From: Verrucomicrobiia bacterium | GTDB taxonomy: Bacteria; Verrucomicrobiota; Verrucomicrobiia; Limisphaerales; Fontisphaeraceae | Direction: 5' to 3' | Length of the DNA: 64,000 nt | Assembly (NCBI GenBank): GCA_026414565.1 | Contig: JAOAIT010000018.1 | Location: 124,001-188,000 of the forward strand | Shown here: in pieces, positions 53,795-61,780 of the stretch | Position numbering within the stretch: position 1 is the first letter of the stretch | Layout: the number at the start of each line of letters is the position of its first letter | The notes under the pieces: generated by a model | What the model was told of the DNA's origin: nothing | Database searches by the model: none | The model's input: only the letters and a program-made list of their open reading frames with translations | Position numbers and translations under genes: made by a program

Positions 53795-54345
53795 TGGCTG
53801 TGCTGGGCATGTTGGGTGAAGGTGCCGCCGAGCTGAGCATCGCGGCCCTGTTCTGGTTTTTCGTCGTGCTGGCTGCGGGAGGGGCGCTGATTGCAGTGCT
53901 GACCACCCGGGTGATTCGCAGTGTTTGTGGACTGGCCATTTGTTGTCTGGGACTGGCCGGTCTTTATTATTATCTGCACAGCCCGTTTCTGGCGCTGATG
54001 GAAGTGCTCATCTACATCGGCGCCGTCTGTGTCACCATTGTCTTTGCCATCATGCTGGCTGAGCCGGATGAGCCCCCGCCGGCGCCCCGCACGCGGGCCA
54101 CCTGGGTATGGGCCATGCTGATGCTGGTGCCGGCGTTTGGGGTGTTTCTGCTGCTCAGTCACCTCAGTCTGGCCGGACCCTGGCCTGCCCTGGGCGAGAC
54201 GCGGGCTGACGATTCCCTCAAAGCGGTGGGGCTGGCTCTTCTGACGAAATACTGTCTGGCGTTTGAGCTGATTTCGCTGGTGCTGCTGGCCGCCATTCTG
54301 GGGGCGCTGGTGGTGGCGCGCGAAGGGCGCACAAGAGAACACTGA
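53794..54345 (+). CDS. nuoJ: NADH-quinone oxidoreductase subunit J
   Basis: 183 aa, about five hydrophobic segments, matching the NuoJ pattern, with 'LEVLIYIGAVCVTIVFAIML'-type third helix (here 'MEVLIYIGAVCVTI', near residue 70). It begins within the nuoI stop codon. NuoJ's third helix is important for coupling between the Q-module and the antiporter-like subunits. Nothing unusual was noticed. Confidence 0.94.
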   Translation: MAVLGMLGEGAAELSIAALFWFFVVLAAGGALIAVLTTRVIRSVCGLAICCLGLAGLYYYLHSPFLALMEVLIYIGAVCVTIVFAIMLAEPDEPPPAPRTRATWVWAMLMLVPAFGVFLLLSHLSLAGPWPALGETRADDSLKAVGLALLTKYCLAFELISLVLLAAILGALVVAREGRTREH

Positions 54346-54346
54346 T

Positions 54347-54664
54347 ATGCCCGCTTATCAAAAACCCGAAGTTTATCTGGTATTGGCGGCTTTTCTGCTG
54401 GCCGCCGGTATCTTTGGCCTGTTGCGCCGGCGTACGCTGGTGGGGATGCTCATCTCCGGAGAGCTGATCTTTTCCGCTGCGGCGCTCAATTTTGTGGCGC
54501 TCAATCACTTTCATGCGCCGGAACCGGCGCAAGGCCAGATTTTTGTGTTGTTCATCATGGGGTTGGCGGCTGCCGAGGTGTCCATTGCCCTGAGCATCAT
54601 TATTGCGGTGTATCGCAATTACCGCTCCATTCAGACGCGCGACCTCACCGATTTGAAGGGATAA
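54347..54664 (+). CDS. nuoK: NADH-quinone oxidoreductase subunit K
   Basis: 105 aa with three transmembrane helices, the usual size. Conserved acidic positions are present, including Glu in 'LISGELIFSAAALNF' (helix 2) and 'GLAAAEVSIALSIIIAVYRN' (helix 3). It follows nuoJ with a 1-base gap. NuoK connects NuoH/J to the antiporter-like subunits. Confidence 0.95.
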   Translation: MPAYQKPEVYLVLAAFLLAAGIFGLLRRRTLVGMLISGELIFSAAALNFVALNHFHAPEPAQGQIFVLFIMGLAAAEVSIALSIIIAVYRNYRSIQTRDLTDLKG

Positions 54665-54670
54665 CCGGTC

Positions 54671-56146
54671 ATGGAAAGCGCCCACGATGTCCGGCTGTTA
54701 TTAGCCCTGCTGGCCCCCCTGTTGGGAGCGGGGCTGGTGCTGTTGAACCGCCAGCATCCCAACCGGCGTGAAGCCGGCTCGCTGGTGGCGGCCGTGGCGT
54801 TGCTGGCCATCACTTTGTCGCTGCTGCCGGAAATCAAGGCGGACCGCAAACTGGTCTATACTCTTTTTTCCTTGCTGCCGGGGCTGAGCATCAGCCTGCG
54901 CGCGGATGCCTTGTCCATGCTTTTTGCCGTCACAGCCTCCGCCTTGTGGGTGGTCACCGTTTTTTATTCCGCGGGTTACATGCGGGGTCTGCGTGAGCAT
55001 GCCCAGACACGCTTCAATGTGTGTTTTGCGCTGGCTTTGTTTGGGGCCATCGGCTGCGCCTTCGCGGATAATTTGCTCACCCTGTATCTCTTTTACGAAA
55101 TCATCAGCATCACCACCTATCCCCTGGTGGCCCATCATCAGGATGAGGAAGGATATACAGGCGGTAAAAAGTATCTGACCTATCTGACTCTGACGGCCAA
55201 AGGTCTGGTGCTGCCCGCCATGGCTGCAATCTATGCACTAACCGGCACATTGGACTTTGCCGACAACATCCGGCCCGGTATCTTGCCAGCAGACACCTCG
55301 CGGCTGGTCTTTACATTCTTATATGTCGCCTGCCTGCTGGGATTCGCCAAAAACGGCATCATGCCTCTTCATCATTGGCTGCCCGGGGCCATGGTGGCTC
55401 CGACGCCGGTGAGCGCCTTGCTGCACGCTGTGGCGGTGGTCAAGGCAGGCGTGTTTGCCACGGTACGCGTCATGTTGCACGTATTTGGCACGGAGCGGAT
55501 GGAGGCTTTTGGTCTGGGACTGCCCACGGCGTATTTTGTGGCCATTACGATTGTTGCGGCCTCAGTCATCGCCCTCAGTCAGGACAACTTGAAATTGCGG
55601 CTGGCCTACTCGACCGTGAGCCAGTTGTCGTATATTATTTTAGGGGTGGCCTTGTTGACCCCTGCCGCCATCGAAGGGGGGCTGGTCCATATTGCCAACC
55701 ATGCGTTCTCCAAAATTACACTCTTCTTCTGCGCGGGCGCGATCTATGTCGCCACTCACAAAAAAAACATCTCTGAGATGGCCGGGCTGGGCCGTGCGAT
55801 GCCTGTAACCTTTGGGGCATTTGCAATTGCTTCACTCAGCATGATCGGAGCGCCCCCCGTGGCGGGTTTTGTCACCAAGTGGAATCTGCTTCTGGGTGCA
55901 TGGGATGCGAAGTCCGTCCTCATCATCGTCGTGTTATTGGCGAGCACACTTTTGAACGCAGCCTATTTCGTGCCGGTTGTCTATCAAGCCTTCTTTCGTG
56001 CCTTCCCGGAAGGCGAGACTCAACCCCATGTCCGCGAGGCCCACCCGGCGATGGTGGTGCCGTTGGCGATTACCGCCGGAGTGTCGGTGGTCCTTGGGTG
56101 TTACCCTGATTTCTTCATGCGCCTGACGCAGGCGGTGCTGCCATGA
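54671..56146 (+). CDS. Antiporter-like complex I subunit (NuoL/MrpD-type, no lateral helix)
   Basis: 491 aa, about 14 transmembrane segments. Key residues of the proton channel are present: Glu in 'LYLFYEIISITTYPLVAHH' (helix 5), Lys in 'GFAKNGIMPLHHWLP' and a second Lys in 'VAVVKAGVF' (helices 7-8), and 'HAFSKITLFF' (helix 12). The C-terminus stops at about helix 14, with no lateral helix as seen in NuoL, so it resembles MrpD or NuoM rather than NuoL. It is the first of four antiporter-like genes in the operon and starts 6 bases after nuoK. The extra copy is the main reason to suspect a higher pumping stoichiometry. Confidence 0.88.
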   Translation: MESAHDVRLLLALLAPLLGAGLVLLNRQHPNRREAGSLVAAVALLAITLSLLPEIKADRKLVYTLFSLLPGLSISLRADALSMLFAVTASALWVVTVFYSAGYMRGLREHAQTRFNVCFALALFGAIGCAFADNLLTLYLFYEIISITTYPLVAHHQDEEGYTGGKKYLTYLTLTAKGLVLPAMAAIYALTGTLDFADNIRPGILPADTSRLVFTFLYVACLLGFAKNGIMPLHHWLPGAMVAPTPVSALLHAVAVVKAGVFATVRVMLHVFGTERMEAFGLGLPTAYFVAITIVAASVIALSQDNLKLRLAYSTVSQLSYIILGVALLTPAAIEGGLVHIANHAFSKITLFFCAGAIYVATHKKNISEMAGLGRAMPVTFGAFAIASLSMIGAPPVAGFVTKWNLLLGAWDAKSVLIIVVLLASTLLNAAYFVPVVYQAFFRAFPEGETQPHVREAHPAMVVPLAITAGVSVVLGCYPDFFMRLTQAVLP

Positions 56147-56403
56147 AACTGGTCCAACTCATTGAATGGTTAAGGGCGCGCTTGCGCCTGGTGATCAAGG
56201 TCTGTTTGGGCGTGCTGGCGACGTTGGTGGTTTTGGACGCCCTGCCGGCCATCGTGGACAAGAGCCACGCCCACACGGAGGTGGAAAAGTGGCCGGGGTT
56301 CTGGGCGGTTTTCGGGTTTGTTGGATGCGTCTTTCTAATCGTGGCATCCAAGGCCTTTGGCAAGCTGGGCATCATGCGGGAGGAGGATTACTACGATGAG
56401 TAA
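56143..56403 (+). CDS. Small membrane protein between two antiporter-like subunits
   Basis: 86 aa, ATG overlapping the preceding stop by 4 bases, and overlapping the next start by 8 bases. Two hydrophobic segments ('IKVCLGVLATLVVLDALPAIV' at about 19-38 shortened here, and 'GFWAVFGFVGCVFLIVASKAFG' pattern at about 52-72) with a loop rich in His and Glu. It is not a NuoK homologue by eye. I do not recognise the family; the position makes it a likely accessory subunit of the extended membrane arm. Confidence 0.85.
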   Translation: MKLVQLIEWLRARLRLVIKVCLGVLATLVVLDALPAIVDKSHAHTEVEKWPGFWAVFGFVGCVFLIVASKAFGKLGIMREEDYYDE

Positions 56404-58183
56404 TTTCTGGCTGCATCCCGCCCTCATTCTGGTTTTAGGCGCGCTGGCTCTGCCCTGGATTCCGGCGCGGGCACGCAAGCTCTGGCTGCTGGCGGTGCCG
56501 CTGCTGACGTTCTGGCGGGTGGCCCAACTTACACCGGGCGTGCAGGGGGAGCTGGGATTTTTGCAGTGGACACTGGTGTTTGGGCGTGTGGATGCGCTGA
56601 GTCAGATCTTCGGTTACATCATGGGGTTGGTGTGTGTCATAGCCACGCTCTATGGCCTGCACGTCCAGGAGGCTGGCCAGCACAGCGCAGCATGGTTTTA
56701 TGCCGCCGGCTCCCTGGGGGTCATTTATGCGGGGGATTTTCTGACTTTGTTTGTGTTTTGGGAGCTGATGGCCTTTGCGTCGGTTTTTTTGATTTGGTAC
56801 CGGCGTGAGCCTCGTGCCTTGGCGTCTGGTTTCCGATATCTATTGGTACACGTGGCCGGCGGTTTGTCCTTGCTGGCTGGCATTGTTTTGCATCATGGCG
56901 CCACAGGCAGCCTGGCATTTGAGTCGTTTCCTGCCAGTCAGGGGAATGCAGCGGGCTGGCTAATTTTGGCAGGATTTCTTTTGAATGCGGCCGTGCCGCC
57001 CTTGCATGCCTGGCTGCCGGATGCCTACGCTGAAGGCACATTCAATGGTTCGGTCTTTCTGTCCGCTTTGACCACCAAGACTGCGGTGTATGCCTTGTGC
57101 CGCGGGTTTGCGGGGTGGGAGATACTCGTGCCGTTGGGGGTCATCATGGCTTTGTACGGCGTGGTTTATGCAGTTTTGGAAAATGACTGCCGCCGCCTGC
57201 TGGCCTATCACATCATCAGTCAGGTGGGGTACATGGTGGCAGGGGTGGGCATGGGCACGGCCATGGCCATCAATGGCGCGTGCGCTCATGCCTTTGCCCA
57301 CATTCTCTACAAGGGCTTGCTGTTTATGGGATGTGGCGCAGTCTTGCACATGACCGGGGAGAGCCGCTTTACGGGCCTTGGGGGATTGTACAAGAAGATG
57401 CCCTGGACTTTCTTGTTTACTTTAATAGGTGGCTTGTCCATTTCAGCGTTTCCCTTGTTTAGCGGCTTCGTGAGCAAATCCATGATTGTGGCCGCGGGAT
57501 TTCAAGAGCACCGCCTCTGGGCGGCTTATTTGTTAATGCTGGCCTCGGTGGGTACGTTTCTGCATACCGGGCTGAAGGTGCCATACTTTATCTGGTTTGG
57601 ACAAAACCGCTGCCGTGCGGAGACGTGGCAGCGCGCTACGGATCCGCCATGGAACATGAACGCAGCTATGGCCATTGCCGCATTCCTCTGCATTTTCATC
57701 GGTGTTTACACTCCCTATCTCTACAATATGCTGCCTCATCAAGCGGCGGTGGCCAGCTATCATCCTTACACGGCTTATCACGTTTCGGAGACGCTGCTGG
57801 TGCTCTTGTTCACAGCGGTGGGATTCTTTCTTTTGCTCAAGAAACTCGAACCCACCCCCACCGTCAGTTTGGACCTGGACTGGTTCTATCGCATGGCTGG
57901 GCGCGCCTTCTTACGGCTGGCCGAGGGGCCCGTGCAACGGGCCGACGCCTGGGTGGGGACACTTTATCAAAACCTCGGTCTGGCCGGTTTGATGCGCACG
58001 GCGCGGCTCACGGGGCAATTTGATCAGCGCGTCATTGATGGCGCCGTGGATGGCCTGGCGGCAGCCGTTGCGGCTGTAGGAGCGCGGATGCGAATGATTC
58101 AACGCGGGCACTTACAGGAAAGCCTCGCGCTGGCTTTCGCGGCTGCAGCGGTGCTGCTGCTTTTATTCCTCTGGTTCTGGTAA
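56396..58183 (+). CDS. Antiporter-like complex I subunit with NuoL-like C-terminal extension (MrpD-type)
   Basis: 595 aa from the ATG at 56396 (MSNFWLHP...), overlapping the 86-aa gene by 8 bases. The channel Glu is present in 'TLFVFWELMAFASVF'. The helix-7 region reads 'LLNAAVPPLHAWLPDAY' where a Lys is usual (Asn instead), as in some Na+/H+ antiporter-D-like proteins. After the 14-helix core an amphipathic stretch (about 490-575) with 'QRVIDGAVDGLAAA' and 'MIQRGHLQESLAL' leads to a final membrane helix, closely like the lateral helix of NuoL. This is therefore the NuoL-equivalent distal subunit, although its core is MrpD-like. Confidence 0.87.
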   Translation: MSNFWLHPALILVLGALALPWIPARARKLWLLAVPLLTFWRVAQLTPGVQGELGFLQWTLVFGRVDALSQIFGYIMGLVCVIATLYGLHVQEAGQHSAAWFYAAGSLGVIYAGDFLTLFVFWELMAFASVFLIWYRREPRALASGFRYLLVHVAGGLSLLAGIVLHHGATGSLAFESFPASQGNAAGWLILAGFLLNAAVPPLHAWLPDAYAEGTFNGSVFLSALTTKTAVYALCRGFAGWEILVPLGVIMALYGVVYAVLENDCRRLLAYHIISQVGYMVAGVGMGTAMAINGACAHAFAHILYKGLLFMGCGAVLHMTGESRFTGLGGLYKKMPWTFLFTLIGGLSISAFPLFSGFVSKSMIVAAGFQEHRLWAAYLLMLASVGTFLHTGLKVPYFIWFGQNRCRAETWQRATDPPWNMNAAMAIAAFLCIFIGVYTPYLYNMLPHQAAVASYHPYTAYHVSETLLVLLFTAVGFFLLLKKLEPTPTVSLDLDWFYRMAGRAFLRLAEGPVQRADAWVGTLYQNLGLAGLMRTARLTGQFDQRVIDGAVDGLAAAVAAVGARMRMIQRGHLQESLALAFAAAAVLLLLFLWFW

Positions 58184-59683
58184 ATGCCTGAATTGATTTA
58201 CAACAATGGATTTCCCTGGTTGAGCGTGCTGATTTTCAGTCCGCTGGCAGCCTTGACGGTGTTGCTGCTCTTGCCGGGAGAACGGGCGCAACGCTGGTGG
58301 ACGCTGCTGTTCACCAGCGCGGCGTGCGTGGTTTCGTGGGCTTTGTATTTCCAATTCAACACGCAAACCGCGGCATTTCAGTTGGTCGAGCGGCACCCCT
58401 GGATTTCACCCTGGCGCATTTACTACACCGTTGGCGTAGATGGCCTCAGTCTGTGGTTGGTTCTGTTAACCACCCTGGTTATGCCGCTGTGCGTGCTGGC
58501 CTCATGGGCCTACATTCAGACCCGCGTCAAAGAGTTCCTCGCCTCCCTTCTGCTGATGGAGACTGCGATGCTGGGGGTTTTTTGCGCGCTGGATTTTGTG
58601 CTCTTTTTTGTCTTTTGGGAGGCCATGTTGATCCCCATGGCCCTGATTGTCGGGGTATGGGGTGGCCCGCGTAAAATTTATGCTGCCTTGAAGTTTTTTG
58701 TTTATACGATGGCGGGGTCGGTATTCTTATTGGTGGCCATCATTGCGTTGTATCTCAAGACAGGATCATTTCACATCCCGGATCTCATGAATCGCGGCTT
58801 CGATGCCCCCTTTCAATTCTGGGTGTTTTTGGCGTTTTTCATATCTTTCGCCATCAAAGTGCCCATGTTTCCCTTCCACACGTGGTTGCCGGCTGCCCAT
58901 GTCGAGGCCCCCACGGCCGGCAGTGTGCTGCTGGCCAGCATCCTGCTCAAGATGGGCACCTATGGTTTCGTTCGTTTCAGCCTGCCCATCACTCCGCACG
59001 CCGCCCAGGTTTTTGCCCCAGCCATTCAATGGCTCTCCGTGGTGGCGATCATCTATGGCGGCCTGACCGCTCTGGCGCAAACCGACATGAAGAAATTGGT
59101 GGCCTACTCCAGCGTGGGGCACATGGGTTTCGTCACGTTAGGAATTTTCACCTTTACCAGCGGGGGATTGGAAGGAGCAATGTTGCAAATGATCAATCAC
59201 GGGATCACCACGGGGGCTTTGTTTATTGGGGTGGGATTGTTGTACGAGCGCCTGCATACCCGGGAAATGAACGCGGCGGCTGGATTGGGGAAATACATGC
59301 CCATTTTTATCACTGCCTTTGGCGTGTTTGCCCTGTCCAGCATGGCCTTTCCAGGGACCAATAGCTTTGTCGGCGAGTTTCTGGTTTTAAGCTCGGCTTT
59401 TGCGTCTGTGCCGGTGGTGGCGGTGGCGGCTGTGCCGGGAGTCGTCATTGCCGCGGCTTACCTTTTGCGGCTGCTGCAGCGCTTGGCGTGGGGGGGCACG
59501 CAAAACCCTGATCACACGGGCCTCAGGGATTTGGATTGGCGTGAAGTTCTGGCTTTATTGCCGCTGTTTATTTTAGTGTTTTGGCTGGGGTTAAAACCCG
59601 GGCCTTTTGTGGAAGCCATGCGGCCCAGCTTGGTGCTCCTGCTTCAGCAAGTTAAAGCCGGGATGCCTGTGCCCGGATTGTAG
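58184..59683 (+). CDS. nuoM: NADH-quinone oxidoreductase subunit M
   Basis: 499 aa, 14 transmembrane segments. Typical NuoM features include 'YTVGVDGLSLWLVLLTTL', the channel Glu in 'FFVFWEAMLIPMALIVG', Lys in 'AIKVPMFPFHTWLPAAHVEAPTAGS' (split here: AIKVPMFPFHTWLP, then AAHVEAP) and 'LVAYSSVGHMGFV'. It follows the NuoL-like gene with no gap. All expected charged residues for proton translocation are present. Confidence 0.96.
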   Translation: MPELIYNNGFPWLSVLIFSPLAALTVLLLLPGERAQRWWTLLFTSAACVVSWALYFQFNTQTAAFQLVERHPWISPWRIYYTVGVDGLSLWLVLLTTLVMPLCVLASWAYIQTRVKEFLASLLLMETAMLGVFCALDFVLFFVFWEAMLIPMALIVGVWGGPRKIYAALKFFVYTMAGSVFLLVAIIALYLKTGSFHIPDLMNRGFDAPFQFWVFLAFFISFAIKVPMFPFHTWLPAAHVEAPTAGSVLLASILLKMGTYGFVRFSLPITPHAAQVFAPAIQWLSVVAIIYGGLTALAQTDMKKLVAYSSVGHMGFVTLGIFTFTSGGLEGAMLQMINHGITTGALFIGVGLLYERLHTREMNAAAGLGKYMPIFITAFGVFALSSMAFPGTNSFVGEFLVLSSAFASVPVVAVAAVPGVVIAAAYLLRLLQRLAWGGTQNPDHTGLRDLDWREVLALLPLFILVFWLGLKPGPFVEAMRPSLVLLLQQVKAGMPVPGL

Positions 59684-59698
59684 AGACAAACGGTTCTA

Positions 59699-61114
59699 AT
59701 GCTGTCCTTCATCACATCTTACCTGCCTGAGCTGGTGCTGCTGGCCGGAGCGCTGGCCTTGTTTTTGGTGACCTTGGGTGAACGGCAGGGCAAGCTTGCC
59801 CGGCGTGTTGCACTAGGGGTGGCTCTGGCCACCATCCTGGGTTCCGTCGTGGCACTGCCGGCGGAAAACTTGCTTTTCGATGGCGCCTATCGGGTGGACG
59901 GTTTCTCGCAAATTCTCAAGCTGTTTCTGGCGTTGGGACTTTTTCTATCCCTATTGGCGGCAGGCGGTTTGCAGGACATTCCGGCTGACTTTCGCCCAGA
60001 ATTTTATTTATTCACCGTCCTGAGCGGATTTGGCCTGGTCACACTGGTAAGCTGTGTGGATGTGCTTACACTGGTGGTGGCTTTGCAGATGGCGTCGTTT
60101 CCTCTGTATCTTCTGGTGCCGCTGCGACGCGAACGTGAGGGCCAGCGCGCCCAGATGGAGTCCGCCGCCAAATACATTATGTTTGGCATCGCCGCCAATG
60201 GCATCATGTTGTTTGGGCTGAGTTATCTTTATGGCATCACAGGGGCCACCGCCTTGCCGGCTTTAATGCAAAAGCTGCGTCCTTTTGCGGAATCCCCGCT
60301 GGCCCTGGCCGGTCTAACGCTGACCTGTTGCGGACTTTTTTACAAGCTGGCCGTGTTTCCTTTCCATTTCTGGACGCCGGACGTCTATCAGGGCTCCTCC
60401 AACGAATCCGCGGCCATCATCGCGTCATTGCCCAAACTCGGCGCGGTGGCCGTTTTAGCGCGTCTGACGGCCCTGGCCACCCCGGATAACCCCCGTTTTG
60501 CCCTGCTGCTGGCGGTGCTGGCCGCGGCCTCCATGTTTTATGGCAACCTGGCCGCTTTGGTGCAGACAGACCTCAAACGGTTGCTGGGCTTCAGCGGCAT
60601 TGCTCACGCCGGCTACACGGTGGTGGGCTTGGTGGCATTGGATCGGGATGGCCGCGCCGCCGCCTTATACTATCTCTTTGCCTATCTCTTCATGATCCTG
60701 GCCTGCTTCGTGGTAATATGCGGCGTTTCCCGGGAAGGGCGCAACGTGGCCCTGGGAGAGTTGGCCGGACTGCATCGGCGCTCGCCCCTGTTGGCCTGGA
60801 CCCTTTTAGTGGGCGTGTTCGGCCTGGCAGGAGTGCCGCCGCTGGCGGGGTTTATTGGGAAGCTGGCCCTTCTCAAGGCGGCACTGGCTCAAGGGTGGTT
60901 GTGGCTGGTGGTGCTCACGGTCATCAACAGCGCCATCGCCATCTACTACTACTTGCTGCTAATCCGCGAGGCGTTCTTCCGGGAGGCCGATAACTCCGCC
61001 CCGTTGGAATTAGATGCTTCGGCCACCTGGCTTTGTTGGTTGCTCACCCTGGGCATTCTCGCCCTTGGAGTGTTCCCCGGCCGAATTCTCGCGCTGTTGA
61101 GCATGGTGGTCTAG
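59699..61114 (+). CDS. nuoN: NADH-quinone oxidoreductase subunit N
   Basis: 471 aa, about 14 transmembrane segments. NuoN features include Lys in 'GLFYKLAVFPFHFWTPDVYQG' (here 'YKLAVFPFHFWTPDVYQG' near residue 220), 'SSNESAAIIASLPKLGAV' and 'TDLKRLLGFSGIAHAGY'. It starts 15 bases after nuoM and closes the operon, with a T-rich hairpin at the stop codon. No nuoE, nuoF or nuoG is present in the operon. Confidence 0.96.
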   Translation: MLSFITSYLPELVLLAGALALFLVTLGERQGKLARRVALGVALATILGSVVALPAENLLFDGAYRVDGFSQILKLFLALGLFLSLLAAGGLQDIPADFRPEFYLFTVLSGFGLVTLVSCVDVLTLVVALQMASFPLYLLVPLRREREGQRAQMESAAKYIMFGIAANGIMLFGLSYLYGITGATALPALMQKLRPFAESPLALAGLTLTCCGLFYKLAVFPFHFWTPDVYQGSSNESAAIIASLPKLGAVAVLARLTALATPDNPRFALLLAVLAAASMFYGNLAALVQTDLKRLLGFSGIAHAGYTVVGLVALDRDGRAAALYYLFAYLFMILACFVVICGVSREGRNVALGELAGLHRRSPLLAWTLLVGVFGLAGVPPLAGFIGKLALLKAALAQGWLWLVVLTVINSAIAIYYYLLLIREAFFREADNSAPLELDASATWLCWLLTLGILALGVFPGRILALLSMVV

Positions 61115-61128
61115 GCCACCGTTTTTTT
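61105..61128 (+). terminator. Short intrinsic terminator at the end of the complex I operon
   Basis: ggtggt (61105-61110) pairs with ggccacc (61115-61120 arm), with one G-T wobble and a 4-base loop that includes the nuoN stop codon, followed by a run of seven T at 61122-61128. The T-run touches the end of the convergent exonuclease gene. Confidence 0.5.
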
Positions 61129-61669
61129 ATGCCAATCGCCACTTCACCGGCACTTTAACCTTTTTGCCGGTGTTGTCGAAATACCACACATGCTGATGGG
61201 CGCCACCGTATTCATGCAGGAGGCGGGTCAGTTTGACATCGTAGCAGCAATACTCCGCAATTTCCAAGAGCTTGCCCTGCTTGAACCATTCCAAGGCCTG
61301 CATGCCTTCGCTGGTTTTTTTCACGCCCAAGGTGGCCGCAGCGACATCGTCCAAGGGCAAACGGCGGTTGGTTACGGCCTGTAATTCCAAAAGCAAATCC
61401 AGGGAGGGCACCTGCCGCAAATCCATCGGGGTGTAGGCATGCAACACCTCGTAGTCAAACCGCTCATGGTTGTATCCCACCACCAAATCCGCGCGCAGCA
61501 GCTCCTTGATCAACTGATCCACCTGCGACTCGAGGAATATTTTGTACTCGCCGGCGGCGGTGCTGTAGATCACCCCCACACTCATGCGCATGTCCCCAAT
61601 CTTGTGCCATCCGCCCACTTCCTCGGCGGATTTCTGCGTCTCCACATCCAGATAGACGATATTCTTCAT
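61127..61669 (-). CDS. DEDDy-type 3'-5' exonuclease-like protein (RNase H fold)
   Basis: 180 aa from the ATG at 61669 (MKNIVYLDVETQK...), preferred over an upstream start at 61690 as it begins at the first strand of the fold. Motif I is 'YLDVET' (Asp8, Glu10), motif II is 'GYNHERFDYEVL' (Asp72), and motif III is 'AEYCCYDVKLT', where Tyr140 and Asp144 fit the YxxxD of DEDDy enzymes. This gives the full set of metal-binding acidic residues expected. It is much shorter than polymerase-associated exonucleases and has no extra domain. Possible roles are RNA or DNA end trimming; substrate unknown. Convergent with the complex I operon. Confidence 0.78.
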   Translation of the reverse strand: MKNIVYLDVETQKSAEEVGGWHKIGDMRMSVGVIYSTAAGEYKIFLESQVDQLIKELLRADLVVGYNHERFDYEVLHAYTPMDLRQVPSLDLLLELQAVTNRRLPLDDVAAATLGVKKTSEGMQALEWFKQGKLLEIAEYCCYDVKLTRLLHEYGGAHQHVWYFDNTGKKVKVPVKWRLA

Positions 61670-61780
61670 CGCCCCGCTGTTGTACGCCAACCAGGCCGGC
61701 TGCCAATCCTATTTTGCCAGGAGTTCAGGCCGCTTTTATTTGCTCGCGCGCCCCCGGAAAAAACCATAAACCTGCAGATT

